A DNA stretch of 17,549 nucleotides, from positions 230,749 to 248,297 of the forward strand of contig NZ_GG700752.1 of the NCBI RefSeq assembly GCF_000160855.1. The letters run 5' to 3'. The notes beneath the pieces were generated by a model, which saw only the letters and a list, made by a program, of their open reading frames with translations, had not been told where the DNA came from and ran no database searches. The stretch comes from Lactobacillus helveticus DSM 20075 = CGMCC 1.1877 (lineage in GTDB: Bacteria > Bacillota > Bacilli > Lactobacillales > Lactobacillaceae). The position numbers and the translations under genes are program-made. This document shows, in pieces, positions 1-6,392 of this stretch; the first letter of the stretch is position 1, and every line of letters starts with the position of its first letter.

Positions 1-9
1 GCTTTTTTA

Positions 10-897
10 TTATCCCTTAGATTTTACAATTGCAAGTAAAATTGCACCTGTTACGAACAGAACGATCCCAATTCCAATATAAACCAATTCTTTTTTGGTT
101 TTCTTTTCACCAAGGAAGAGAATTCCTCCAATAGTTGCAATGATAACGCCTAACTGTGAGAATGAAAAGGCAATTGCGTTACCAGCAGCGCTTGCAGCCA
201 TAAGCATAAAGATATTACCTACACCAAACATTGCCCCATCAATCATATTTTGATAAACACATTTTTCCATTTTAATTTTGAAATGCCCCATCACAAGTGC
301 TCCCAAGATCATTCCAACTGACATTGGCAAGGTAATTGTCAGTGTATTAAAATGAACATTGAACCAAAGTACTGCTAAGTTATTAAAAAGAATAACATAG
401 CTAACATATCCCAAAGTTGAGTAAGTTAAAGCAGTAAATCCTCTAGTATAATTACGTCCTTCTTCAACAACTGTATTTTCTGGGTCACGTTTAGCTGAGA
501 AATAGAACCCAACTACCAAAACAGCCATCGCAATAAATCCGAGAATAAATTGAATTTGTTTTGTCCATTCGTGGAAAGCAAAAACCCCAAGCAATCCACC
601 AATTACTAATTGACTTCCTGATGAAAGTGGACTCGCTACTGAAACACCCATGTATTTCATTGAATTAAACTGACCAAATTGTCCAATTACCCAAAGCAAT
701 CCACCAATAAATCCAATTAAGAAAATTTGCCATGTCAACGTTGGCATGCGGAATAAGAAAACAATAAGTGCAAAAACAAAAGCGCCCAAAGCCATTCCAA
801 GCGTTTGTTGATCAGCATCACCACCAAATTTATTAGCTACCACTCCGATAGAACCCCAAGCAAAAATTGGAACAAGCGCGAGAAGAACTCCTTGCAT
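10..897 (-). CDS. GRP/GlcU-RbsU family sugar uptake permease
   Basis: Predicted 295-residue integral membrane protein of the glucose/ribose porter (GRP) branch of the drug/metabolite transporter superfamily, likely importing a sugar by proton symport. Seen: about ten hydrophobic segments, an N-terminal LVPIFAWGSIGVVANKFGG stretch and a central MGVSVASPLSSGSQLVIGG stretch, both typical of GlcU/RbsU proteins. I start at the ATG at 897-895 (protein MQGVLLALVP) because an AAAGAGG ribosome binding site lies 11 bases upstream; an upstream in-frame ATG at 999 would add a charged 34-residue leader that the family lacks. Length fits the family (about 285-295). It stands alone, with the insertion sequence just upstream, and its base composition looks more AT-rich than the fatty acid genes. 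Substrate (glucose or ribose) cannot be decided from sequence. The 3' end is at the window edge, so its terminator is not visible. Confidence 0.85.
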   Translation of the reverse strand: MQGVLLALVPIFAWGSIGVVANKFGGDADQQTLGMALGAFVFALIVFLFRMPTLTWQIFLIGFIGGLLWVIGQFGQFNSMKYMGVSVASPLSSGSQLVIGGLLGVFAFHEWTKQIQFILGFIAMAVLVVGFYFSAKRDPENTVVEEGRNYTRGFTALTYSTLGYVSYVILFNNLAVLWFNVHFNTLTITLPMSVGMILGALVMGHFKIKMEKCVYQNMIDGAMFGVGNIFMLMAASAAGNAIAFSFSQLGVIIATIGGILFLGEKKTKKELVYIGIGIVLFVTGAILLAIVKSKG

Positions 898-952
898 GTT
901 TATATTTACCTCTTTAAAATAATTTTTCACATAAAAGATTAAGCATTCCTCT

Positions 953-980
953 ATTTTACTATTTTTTCGGGAAAAAACAA
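953..980 (-). promoter_or_regulatory. candidate promoter of the sugar permease
   Basis: Read on the minus strand, a TTGTTT -35-like hexamer (980-975) is followed after 16 bases by TAAAAT (958-953), about 55 bases upstream of the start codon. The match to the -10 is good and to the -35 modest. The IS left end lies about 30 bases further upstream. Confidence 0.35.
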
Positions 981-1012
981 GAGATAAAAGAATACACAAG
1001 AACCATAACTGT

Positions 1013-1042
1013 GGCTCTACGTCAACTGGTGTTGAAGAATAA
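1013..1042 (+). repeat. IS terminal inverted repeat, left
   Basis: Starts GGCTCTACGTCAACTGGTGT. It pairs with the reverse complement of 2441-2470 at 22 of 30 positions and sits downstream of the transposase stop codon. It defines the likely left end of the insertion sequence. Confidence 0.7.
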
Positions 1043-1057
1043 ATTTATCATTTGAGG

Positions 1058-1079
1058 CGGTTCTCCATTTGGGGAGCCG
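1058..1079. terminator. hairpin downstream of the transposase gene
   Basis: CGGTTCTCC (1058-1066), a four-base ATTT loop, then GGGGAGCCG (1071-1079) make a nine-pair stem if two G-T wobbles are allowed. It lies between the transposase stop and the left inverted repeat. No strong T run follows on the minus strand, so it may be a weak terminator or a subterminal IS structure. Confidence 0.4.
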
Positions 1080-1090
1080 TCTTTGTCATG

Positions 1091-2334
1091 TTATGCCGTG
1101 ATTTGGTAGATTCGTTTGAAGAAGTTCAGCTAATTCTTGAAGCCAAAACAGGATCGTTTGAGTGACTTGATAAGGCGGTTAATCCCTTCGATCGGACCGT
1201 TGGAATAAGGGCTGGTGACAACAGCGGCGAGAACAGCGACTTTGTATCGCTTAAGCGTCGCGATCGTCATGTCCATTGCCGTACCGTTTGGCTCGTAAGT
1301 AGCTAACAGGTTTGCCAGTTCCGCGGGATGTTTCTTCACTATCAAAGCATCATGAAGCGCTAAGTAGGTCTCGTAGGTTTGCTTGAGCTTGGGCTCAGTA
1401 TCAAGTGCGATATCGATGTCCTCGTGTTGCGTGACGTCTTCATTCAAACCAAACAGGAACTGTTTGTGTTTAGCGTCAGGCGCAGTTTGATGAAAAAGCC
1501 GCCAGTTTGTCTTCATAATCTTATAAGGACGGCTGTGTTTGTCATCAAGCTGTTTGAACGCTTGGACGCGTACCTGATCAAGGGCACGAGCCGCAAGTTG
1601 AATGATATGGAACCGATCGACGATTGGGCCTTGGGGAAAACCTTATGAATAATCGTCTGATAAGCTGCGTTCATGTCCATGGTGACCGTCTGGACCCGAG
1701 TGCGTTCAGTGAGTGAATAATGAGCGATGAAGAAGTTTTTAATCGTGCGGTTGAATCGATCACCAAGCAAGGCAATCAGACGATGTGAATCGGCATCAAG
1801 ACAGATAAACGACATCATGCCATGAGTGGAACGGAACTCATCAAAGCAGAGTCGCGTGGGTAGCCGGCGAGCCGGTCGGAGTTTGAGATTTTGGTCAATG
1901 ATCCGTTGAACCGAGGAAGCTGAGATCCCGATAATACGGGCGATGGTTTTGACTGGCAACCGTTCATGCGCTAACTTCATGATTCGCTCTGTCATGTGAG
2001 CGGCGATCGTGTGGTTGGGTTGCACGAGTGGCGTCTTGGCACTGACTGTGTGGTAACAGCTATGACAGCGCCATCGTTGCTTTTGCAAGTCAATGACTGT
2101 CGGCATTTCAACCCCATTGAGGACGCGCACGTGGGTCGTGTAAAACCTGTTAGGGTGCAAGGCCTCAAAGCCACACAGTGGGCACCGAGTTAACCGGTAA
2201 GTCAGCTCGGCATCAATCACATGATACTGGCGGCGACGTACCCCGTTGCCGCGATATTCATGACGAACAAAGGCTACTTTGATATTATGGTCTGGTATTC
2301 CAAGGACGGACAGTGTAGGATCGTATTGTGACAT
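1091..2334 (-). pseudogene. ISL3-family transposase, frameshifted and with internal stop
   Basis: Originally about a 414-residue DDE transposase. Seen in order: an N-terminal zinc-binding part with CPLC and CHSC pairs, a helix-turn-helix around VKTIARIIGISASSVQRI, then the catalytic domain with FDEF (first Asp) and, after the break, a DRFHIIQLAARALDQ segment holding the second Asp. Two lesions are visible. A single-base deletion near 1624 (GCCCAATC where the intact frame needs GCCCAAATC or similar) shifts the frame just before DRFH. A TAG at 1132-1130 sits where the usual CFGFKNQLNFFKRIYQ tail needs Gln; twelve further family-like codons follow to a TAA at 1093-1091. The start ATG at 2334 has a GAGGTGA ribosome binding site. 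The lesions are read directly; loss of function is inferred. A sequencing error could explain one of them but less likely both. Confidence 0.88.
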
Positions 2335-2440
2335 TTACTCACCTCACTTGCTTTTGGTTTCGACGCTAACAAGCATAGCATGGACACTGAGTAGGTGTCT
2401 TTTTGCGTTATCCAAAAATGGCCTACACGTTCAGTGCTGA

Positions 2441-2470
2441 TTATTTCTCAACACCAGAAAGTGTAGACCC
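2441..2470 (-). repeat. IS terminal inverted repeat, right
   Basis: Read on the minus strand it begins GGGTCTACACTTTCTGGTGT, matching the left repeat at 22 of 30 positions. It lies upstream of the transposase start and defines the likely right end of the insertion sequence. Confidence 0.7.
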
Positions 2471-2476
2471 ATTTAT

Positions 2477-2524
2477 ATTACAATTCCTGACAAAAGCTAT
2501 TAAATTATTGAAAGGAATTGTAAT
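2477..2524. repeat. 12-bp perfect inverted repeat with 24-base loop
   Basis: ATTACAATTCCT (2477-2488) is the exact reverse complement of AGGAATTGTAAT (2513-2524). It lies between the IS right end and the 3' end of the recombinase remnant. It could be a weak terminator for the minus-strand recombinase or the trace of another element's end; no T run supports the first strongly. Confidence 0.5.
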
Positions 2525-2549
2525 GTAAATAGACAGTGGTATTTGTTAT

Positions 2550-2990
2550 TTATCTAAATAGCTTTTTAATGTGTTGCACTGTGCGCGGAGAAATATTAAA
2601 AGCTTTAGCAGCTTCCTTCACAGTATGAGAGTTAGAATATTCAAAGATAGCCATATTCCGGCTATCTTTTTTTTTGGGTCTACCCTCCTTATAGTCGGGA
2701 TTGTGTTGCCTTGCAAATATTTTACCGGCTTGCGTACGCTCGATAATCATATCACGCTCCATCTCCGCAACCGATAGCAAAGTTCTGACAATCATACGCC
2801 CAATTGGGGTGTTATCTATTGTTCCTAAACTTAAAACCTTAATCATTATTTTTTCTTTCAATAAGTCATCAATTAAGTTCAATGCTTCTCTAGTATTACG
2901 AGCAAAACGATCTAACTTTGTGACGATCAATGTGTCATTGGGTTCAATCAGATGGACCAGTTTTTCAAATTGCGGTTGCCTGGTATTACA
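2550..2990 (-). pseudogene. serine recombinase (resolvase/invertase), 5'-truncated
   Basis: Recognisable from QPQFEKLVHLI onward: NDTLIVTKLDRFARNTREALNLI, IDNTPIGRMIVRTLLSVAEMERD and the E-helix region through EGRPKKK are classic resolvase-family motifs. A C-terminal helix-turn-helix (VKEAAKAFNISPRTVQHIKKLF) ends at a normal stop (2552-2550). The first 35-40 residues of the family, which carry the nucleophilic Ser in an ARVST-like motif, are absent. The frame stays open upstream to 3128, but that part (cysteine-rich, no family resemblance) is antisense to another ORF tail, so I do not count it as protein. The break is near 2980-2990. Without the catalytic Ser it cannot recombine DNA. It probably comes from a plasmid- or transposon-type resolvase gene. 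Confidence 0.8.
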
Positions 2991-3124
2991 TTTCAGAGAA
3001 GAAGTATAGTTTGCGAGAAACCTTACGCTGGATTCAGAAGGATTACCTGTGGCACAAGCAGGAGGACAAAAGAAGGAGCAAGATGTCATACAAGAATGAC
3101 ACCCTGACTGTGTATACAGCATGA
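2990..3124 (+). pseudogene. unidentified ORF tail joined to the recombinase remnant
   Basis: The plus-strand frame from the break point reads WYYISEKKYSLRETLRWIQK and continues as a lysine/arginine-rich helix-like sequence to YKNDTLTVYTA and a TGA at 3122-3124. It looks like a genuine protein C-terminus (charged, amphipathic, no rare-residue pattern), while the opposite strand reads as a cysteine-rich shadow. There is no start codon with a ribosome binding site; upstream it runs into antisense recombinase sequence. I do not recognise the family; a transposase or plasmid-protein tail is possible. Confidence 0.4.
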
Positions 3125-3497
3125 TCATTTTTTATTTACCCACTTTTTTATTTTATTTAAGAAAAAATGATTAATGCTAAGTTAACTGATCTATCCGAAA
3201 ATACATATTGGTGTAGCTAATAATATAAGTTGACACCCAGTCAACCCAACACTAGCAATCTCAAAAATTGGTTAATGGACACTCCACTTGATCGGAGATA
3301 TGAAACACAAATAATTGTTTTACATACCTATTTTATTATTGAAACATTTATGAAATAAATAGCATGCACAGGAAATATTGTGAATTTGTTCAACAGCTTT
3401 GATCGTATGGTTTCCTTGCATCACACCCTTGATAAGGGTATATTTATCCTTGTAATCATTATAGAATGTTTGTTCAAAAAAAGGGGAAGTGAATTTT
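3125..3497. other. gene-free stretch upstream of the GlsB-like gene
   Basis: About 370 AT-rich bases without a supportable gene. It contains a short perfect inverted repeat GTTGAC-ACCCA-GTCAAC (3229-3245) and, near the downstream gene, TTGATA (3429-3434) followed after 16 bases by TGTAAT (3451-3456), a weak candidate promoter. A minus-strand frame across 3320-3739 covers this stretch and the whole GlsB-like gene. Its part before 3480 reads plausibly as protein, but it has no start support and most of it is antisense to the GlsB-like gene. Confidence 0.5.
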
Positions 3498-3746
3498 ATG
3501 CATTGGTTATGGGTTTTAATTGTTGGTGCTGTTATCGGCGCAATTGCTGGTGCCATCACTAATCGGGGCGCAGCTATGGGCTGGATTAGCAATATTATCG
3601 CTGGCTTAGTTGGCTCATCCATTGGTGAAGCTATTTTAGGCAGTTGGGGGCCAAATATAGCTGGTATGGCCATTATTCCGTCAATTATAGGCGCAATAGT
3701 TGTTGTAGCAGTAGTTTCTTTCTTTTTAAGTCGTAGCACAAGATAA
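3498..3746 (+). CDS. GlsB/YeaQ/YmgE family small membrane protein
   Basis: 82-residue, almost wholly hydrophobic protein (MHWLWVLIVGAVIGAIAGAI at the N-terminus) with three predicted membrane segments and the glycine-rich pattern of the transglycosylase-associated/GlsB/YeaQ family. Such genes are often stress-induced in Gram-positive bacteria and sit beside Asp23-type genes; the exact molecular role is unknown. I choose the ATG at 3498 because AGGGGA lies about ten bases upstream; a GTG at 3489 is too close to that site. A strong hairpin terminator follows at 3811. It stands alone between the recombinase debris and the truncated pdp, with no asp23-like partner here. Confidence 0.82.
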   Translation: MHWLWVLIVGAVIGAIAGAITNRGAAMGWISNIIAGLVGSSIGEAILGSWGPNIAGMAIIPSIIGAIVVVAVVSFFLSRSTR

Positions 3747-3810
3747 ATTTTTCCCTATATGTTAAACTTTTTAACAACCTTTTAAATGAATCCATGGTTG
3801 TTATTGGCTG

Positions 3811-3839
3811 GCCAATTACTGTAGTAATTGGCTTTTTTT
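3811..3839 (+). terminator. Rho-independent terminator of the GlsB-like gene
   Basis: Perfect nine-pair stem GCCAATTAC / GTAATTGGC with a TGTA loop, followed by seven T. It lies 65 bases after the stop codon and only about 80 bases before the pdp remnant, so little transcription should enter that remnant from upstream. Confidence 0.9.
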
Positions 3840-3865
3840 ATAAATGTTTTACTTTAATTTCAGGC

Positions 3866-3921
3866 AGATTGTAAAATTAATCCGAACGCTGTTCGGACAA
3901 AAAAGATCAGCTTCCTTTAAA
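3866..3921 (+). repeat. 56-bp direct repeat, left copy
   Basis: Identical base for base to 17465-17520 and in the same orientation, 13,599 bases apart. Just outside, GG precedes and TGG follows the mismatched edge base in both copies. It contains the palindrome TCCGAACGCTGTTCGGA (3881-3897). The pdp homology begins at the next base, 3922. The distant copy lies at the broken end of a TMEM175-like gene on the minus strand, which reads through it as FFVRTAFGLILQS. It may be a gene fragment, an unrecognised element end, or a recombination joint. Confidence 0.9.
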
Positions 3922-4965
3922 GTGGGAGACAAAACAAGTATTCCTTTGGCAGCGGTGGTGGCCGCTTTAGGGATCCCGGTACCCATGATCTCCGGTCGGA
4001 GCCTCGGCCATATCGGTGGAACCCTGGATAAACTGGAAGCCATTCCAGGCTATCAGGTTGAAATTAGTGAGCAGGATTTCATTAAACAAGTCAAGAAGGA
4101 TCACTTAGCCATTATCGGCGCCACGGGAAATATTGCGCCGGCCGATAAGAAGATCTACGCCTTACGTGACGTAACCGATACGGTTGATTCAATTCCACTA
4201 ATTGCCGGTTCAATTATGAGCAAAAAGATTGCTTCTGGGACCGATGCCTTGGTGATTGATGTTAAAACTGGTGCGGGCGCCTTCATGAAGACATTGGAAG
4301 ATTCTAAAGCGCTTGCCAGGGCCTTGGTTGACATTGGCAAAGGCGTTGGCATGCAATTTATGGCGCTGATTACAGACATGAACCAGCCATTAGGGAATGT
4401 GATTGGCAACTCACTTGAGATTGAAGAATCAATTGATTTATTGAAAGGTAATGGCCCAGCTGATTTGGAAAAACTGATTGTGACTATTGGTGGCTACATG
4501 GCAGTCATGGGTGACAAAGCTAAAACAACTGCTGAAGGGCAGAAAATGTGTGAGGAAGTCATTCATAATGGCCAGGCCTTAGCCAGCTTCGAAGCGATGG
4601 TTAGGGATCAGGGCGGTGATCCCAATGTTGTCAACGATCCAAATGGGGTCTTGCCCCAGGCTAAATACCAAATTCAATTACCTGCCAAAACATCAGGTGT
4701 AATTGCTAAAATTGTTGCCGATGAAGTTGGCGTTGCCAGCATGTTACTCGGTGGCGGCCGTCAAAAGGCTGACAATCAATTGGATTACTCGGTTGGTATT
4801 GTACTCAATAAAAAGATTGGTGATAAGGTCGAATCTGGTGAACCGCTGTTAACGATTTATAGTAATCGTGAAGAGATTGATGATATTAAGAAATTGTTGT
4901 ATGACAATATTGAAGTGGCAGACACAGCCAAAGTGCCAGAGTTGATTTACACAACGATTGAGTAA
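3922..4965 (+). pseudogene. pdp: pyrimidine-nucleoside phosphorylase, 5'-truncated
   Basis: Thymidine/uridine phosphorylase of the Pdp/DeoA family, which splits pyrimidine nucleosides with phosphate. Family sequence starts abruptly at VGDKTSIPLAAVVAALG (3922) and continues intact: SGRSLGHIGGTLDKLEAIPG, then IMSKKIASGTDALVIDVKTG, and the C-terminal domain to a normal stop. About 347 residues remain of the usual 433. Missing are the first 85-90 residues, including the KHSTGG part of the phosphate-binding site, so activity is very unlikely. The frame is open back to an ATG at 3844, but those 26 residues come from intergenic and repeat DNA, have no ribosome binding site, and follow a terminator. 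No internal stop or frameshift has accumulated, suggesting a recent break or a joint made in assembly. Confidence 0.87.
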
Positions 4966-5031
4966 GCCGATTTTAATCAGTGAATCAGCCATAATGATGA
5001 TGTAATTTTGGAACCATCATAATCCATCCCC

Positions 5032-5081
5032 AAAAGCTTCACCTGCGATGCATAAGTAGCGCTCAGAGGTGAAGCTTTTTT
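5032..5081 (+). terminator. Rho-independent terminator after pdp
   Basis: A 13-pair perfect stem AAAAGCTTCACCT (5032-5044) with AGGTGAAGCTTTT (5067-5079), a 22-base loop, and a T run. It separates the pdp remnant from the fatty acid promoter region. Confidence 0.85.
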
Positions 5082-5132
5082 GCTGCTCATTTGAACTGAA
5101 GCTACTTTAAATATCCGTTATTTAAAAAAATC

Positions 5133-5161
5133 TTTACGGGTCCTCGCAACCCGTATACAAT
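5133..5161 (+). promoter_or_regulatory. fab operon promoter P1
   Basis: TTTACG (5133-5138), 17-base spacer, TACAAT (5156-5161). The operator core starts about 30 bases after the -10, so repression from it alone would act downstream of the predicted start site. Confidence 0.7.
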
Positions 5162-5183
5162 GACGTTTATCGGCATGCCGTTA

Positions 5184-5216
5184 ACCAGAATAGTTTGATA
5201 TTCAAACTAATATGGT
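5184..5216 (+). promoter_or_regulatory. FabT-like operator O1
   Basis: Core palindrome TAGTTTGATATTCAAACTA (5191-5209), perfect over 8-bp arms with a TAT centre. The outer arms out to 5184 and 5216 contain two mismatched pairs. The TTTGA-N3-TCAAA core fits known FabT sites of Gram-positive bacteria. Confidence 0.75.
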
Positions 5217-5251
5217 ATATGATGTGTTTTATTCAAATATTTAAAAAAATC

Positions 5252-5280
5252 TTTACGGGTCCTCGCAACCAGTATATAAT
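5252..5280 (+). promoter_or_regulatory. fab operon promoter P2
   Basis: TTTACG (5252-5257), 17-base spacer, consensus TATAAT (5275-5280). Predicted transcription start falls at about 5287, right at the edge of operator O2, so FabT binding should block it directly. The -10 is better than that of P1. Confidence 0.78.
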
Positions 5281-5287
5281 GCCGTTA

Positions 5288-5320
5288 ACCAGAATAGTTT
5301 GATATTCAAACTATTCTGGT
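5288..5320 (+). promoter_or_regulatory. FabT-like operator O2, 33-bp perfect palindrome
   Basis: Same core as O1 (5295-5313), but the symmetry is perfect for 15-bp arms from ACCAGAATAG outward around a TAT centre. It directly follows the P2 -10 box. FabT (encoded second in the operon) is the expected ligand, giving autoregulation. Confidence 0.8.
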
Positions 5321-5386
5321 ATATGATGTGTTTTGTTCAAAATGAGGGCTTCATGTTTTTAATTTTAAGGGACGCTTCTCAATAAT

Positions 5387-5405
5387 TAGTTTAGGTTTCG
5401 AACTA
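5387..5405 (+). promoter_or_regulatory. third FabT-like operator O3
   Basis: TAGTTTAGGTTTCGAACTA keeps the 19-bp frame of O1 and O2 (14 of 19 positions equal) and has perfect AATTAGTT / AACTAATT outer arms (5384-5408) but a degenerate centre. It lies 43 bases upstream of the fabZ start codon. Confidence 0.5.
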
Positions 5406-5448
5406 ATTTAATTGAATGTAGCTGTTTGCAACTGAAAGGAAGAAATCA

Positions 5449-5895
5449 ATGAGTGTATTAGATGCAGCTGAAATTATGGATTTGATTCCGAACCGTTACC
5501 CAATCCTGTTTATGGATAAGGTCGACGAATTAAATCCTGGTGAGTCAATTGTTTGTACCAAGAACGTGACAATTAATGAAGAATTTTTCCAAGGCCATTT
5601 TCCTGGCAATCCAGTCATGCCTGGTGTGTTGATCATTGAGTCACTTGCCCAAGCCGCTTCAATTTTGATTTTAAAGACAGAGAAATATCAAGGCAAAACG
5701 GCTTATCTGGGGGCAATTGACAGTGCCAAATTCAGAAAAGTCGTTCGTCCGGGCGATGTCCTTAAACTACACGTCACCATGGAAAAACAACGTGACAATA
5801 TGGGCAAAGTCAAGTGTGAAGCAAAGGTCGAAGATAAGGTTGCCTGTTCTGCAGAGTTAACGTTTATCGTCCCTGATCCTAAGAAGAAAATCTAA
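5449..5895 (+). CDS. fabZ: 3-hydroxyacyl-ACP dehydratase FabZ
   Basis: 148-residue hotdog-fold dehydratase that removes water from 3-hydroxyacyl-ACP to give trans-2-enoyl-ACP in the elongation cycle. The active-site motif [20 protein letters not shown] is intact, with His50 and Glu64 as the catalytic pair. Length and start (AAAGGAAG six bases before the ATG) fit the family. It is the first gene of the operon, directly behind the duplicated FabT-controlled promoters. No fabA, fabB or fabM is present in the window. In some Firmicutes a FabZ relative (FabN) also isomerises the double bond; whether this copy does so cannot be told from sequence. Confidence 0.95.
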   Translation: MSVLDAAEIMDLIPNRYPILFMDKVDELNPGESIVCTKNVTINEEFFQGHFPGNPVMPGVLIIESLAQAASILILKTEKYQGKTAYLGAIDSAKFRKVVRPGDVLKLHVTMEKQRDNMGKVKCEAKVEDKVACSAELTFIVPDPKKKI

Positions 5896-5924
5896 TTTGG
5901 ACAAATTGGTAGGAGACCAATCTC

Positions 5925-6392
5925 ATGAATGCAATAAGTGATGAAATTAAAGAAGACTACAACTTCATTAGCGATTCTTTGGTGGACATTTATGATCAGA
6001 TTATGCGAATCGAAGAGAGCGAAATCAAGAAGAGCCATTTTAAGGACATCACCGCAAAAGAATTGCATTTGGTCCATACGATTGGCTTACATGACCGTAA
6101 AACGACGTCCGAGGTTGCTCGGATCTTGCGATTGAGCAAGGGAACGCTGACAGCTAATTTAAATAATTTGGAACGCAAAGGGTACATTTCCCGGATAAGG
6201 AATCAACGGGATCGGCGAATCATTAATTTGGTGTTAACTAGTAAAGGCCGACTGCTTTACCGAGCCCATTATGCATTCCATCAAAAATTGGTTGAGCAGT
6301 GTCTCAAGGGATTCGACGGTTCGGATATCAAAAAAATGAAGCAAGCGTTAATGAACGTGGAAGATTTTATTGGTGAGGTTTCGGGTAGATGA
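5925..6392 (+). CDS. fabT: MarR-family fatty acid synthesis repressor FabT
   Basis: 155-residue MarR-type winged-helix regulator. Helix-turn-helix about residues 58-90 (TSEVARILRLSKGTLTANLN), wing at RNQRDRRIINLVLT (93-105), flanked by dimerisation helices at both ends. FabT proteins in streptococci and lactococci bind a TTTGA-N3-TCAAA palindrome, helped by long-chain acyl-ACP, and repress the FASII genes. Here matching palindromes lie in the operon's promoter region and before fabI, so autoregulation is likely. Ribosome binding site GGTAGGAG lies about nine bases upstream. The stop codon overlaps the fabH start as ATGA. Identification as FabT rather than another MarR protein rests on position and operators. 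Confidence 0.9.
   Translation: MNAISDEIKEDYNFISDSLVDIYDQIMRIEESEIKKSHFKDITAKELHLVHTIGLHDRKTTSEVARILRLSKGTLTANLNNLERKGYISRIRNQRDRRIINLVLTSKGRLLYRAHYAFHQKLVEQCLKGFDGSDIKKMKQALMNVEDFIGEVSGR

Larger units (their letters stand above)
1013..2470 (-). mobile_element. ISL3-type insertion sequence (inactive)
   Basis: A 1458-bp element bounded by imperfect terminal inverted repeats of about 30 bp (1013-1042 and 2441-2470; 22 of 30 positions match when one is reverse-complemented, sharing TCTAC and CTGGTGTTGA blocks). It carries one minus-strand transposase gene of the ISL3 type. The transposase is broken twice, so the element cannot move by itself. ISL3 elements usually make an 8-bp target duplication, but the flanks (ATAACTGT on the left, ATTTATAT on the right) do not match. 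This suggests recombination or deletion after insertion. ISL3 assignment rests on the transposase architecture; I did not match it to a named IS. Confidence 0.8.
5119..5341 (+). repeat. tandem duplication of the fab promoter/operator module
   Basis: Two head-to-tail copies, about 5119-5237 and 5238-5341. Each begins TATTTAAAAAAATCTTTACG, continues through the same -35/-10 region, then a FabT-like palindrome, and ends GGTATATGATGTGTTTT plus TTCAAA. Copy 1 has 15 extra bases (5163-5177) between the -10 and the palindrome. The few base differences fall in the -10, the spacer and the outer palindrome arms. Confidence 0.92.

Noticed and set aside
1058..1079. Terminator for an upstream plus-strand gene
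   Set aside because: No plus-strand gene precedes it; it lies inside the IS end.
2991..3128. N-terminal extension of the serine recombinase (cysteine-rich leader)
   Set aside because: It lacks the resolvase nucleophile motif, is antisense to a more protein-like frame, and has no start support.
3265..3300. IS3-family end (TGGACACTCC motif)
   Set aside because: Only a short resemblance; no partner inverted repeat or transposase of that family was found nearby.
3320..3739. Minus-strand 139-codon frame
   Set aside because: It is mostly antisense to the GlsB-like gene and begins inside it without a ribosome binding site. The part over 3320-3480 reads plausibly but could not be tied to a family.
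3881..3897. SOS (LexA) box
   Set aside because: The Gram-positive LexA site needs CGAAC-N4-GTTCG; here the centre is three bases and no SOS gene follows.
3844..3921. N-terminal 26 codons in frame with pdp as a genuine protein start
   Set aside because: No ribosome binding site, directly behind a terminator, made of intergenic plus repeat DNA, and no similarity to the Pdp N-terminus.
5082..5448. Riboswitch such as a T-box or FMN-type leader upstream of fabZ
   Set aside because: The stretch is explained by duplicated promoters and operators, and no conserved leader motif or terminator precedes fabZ.
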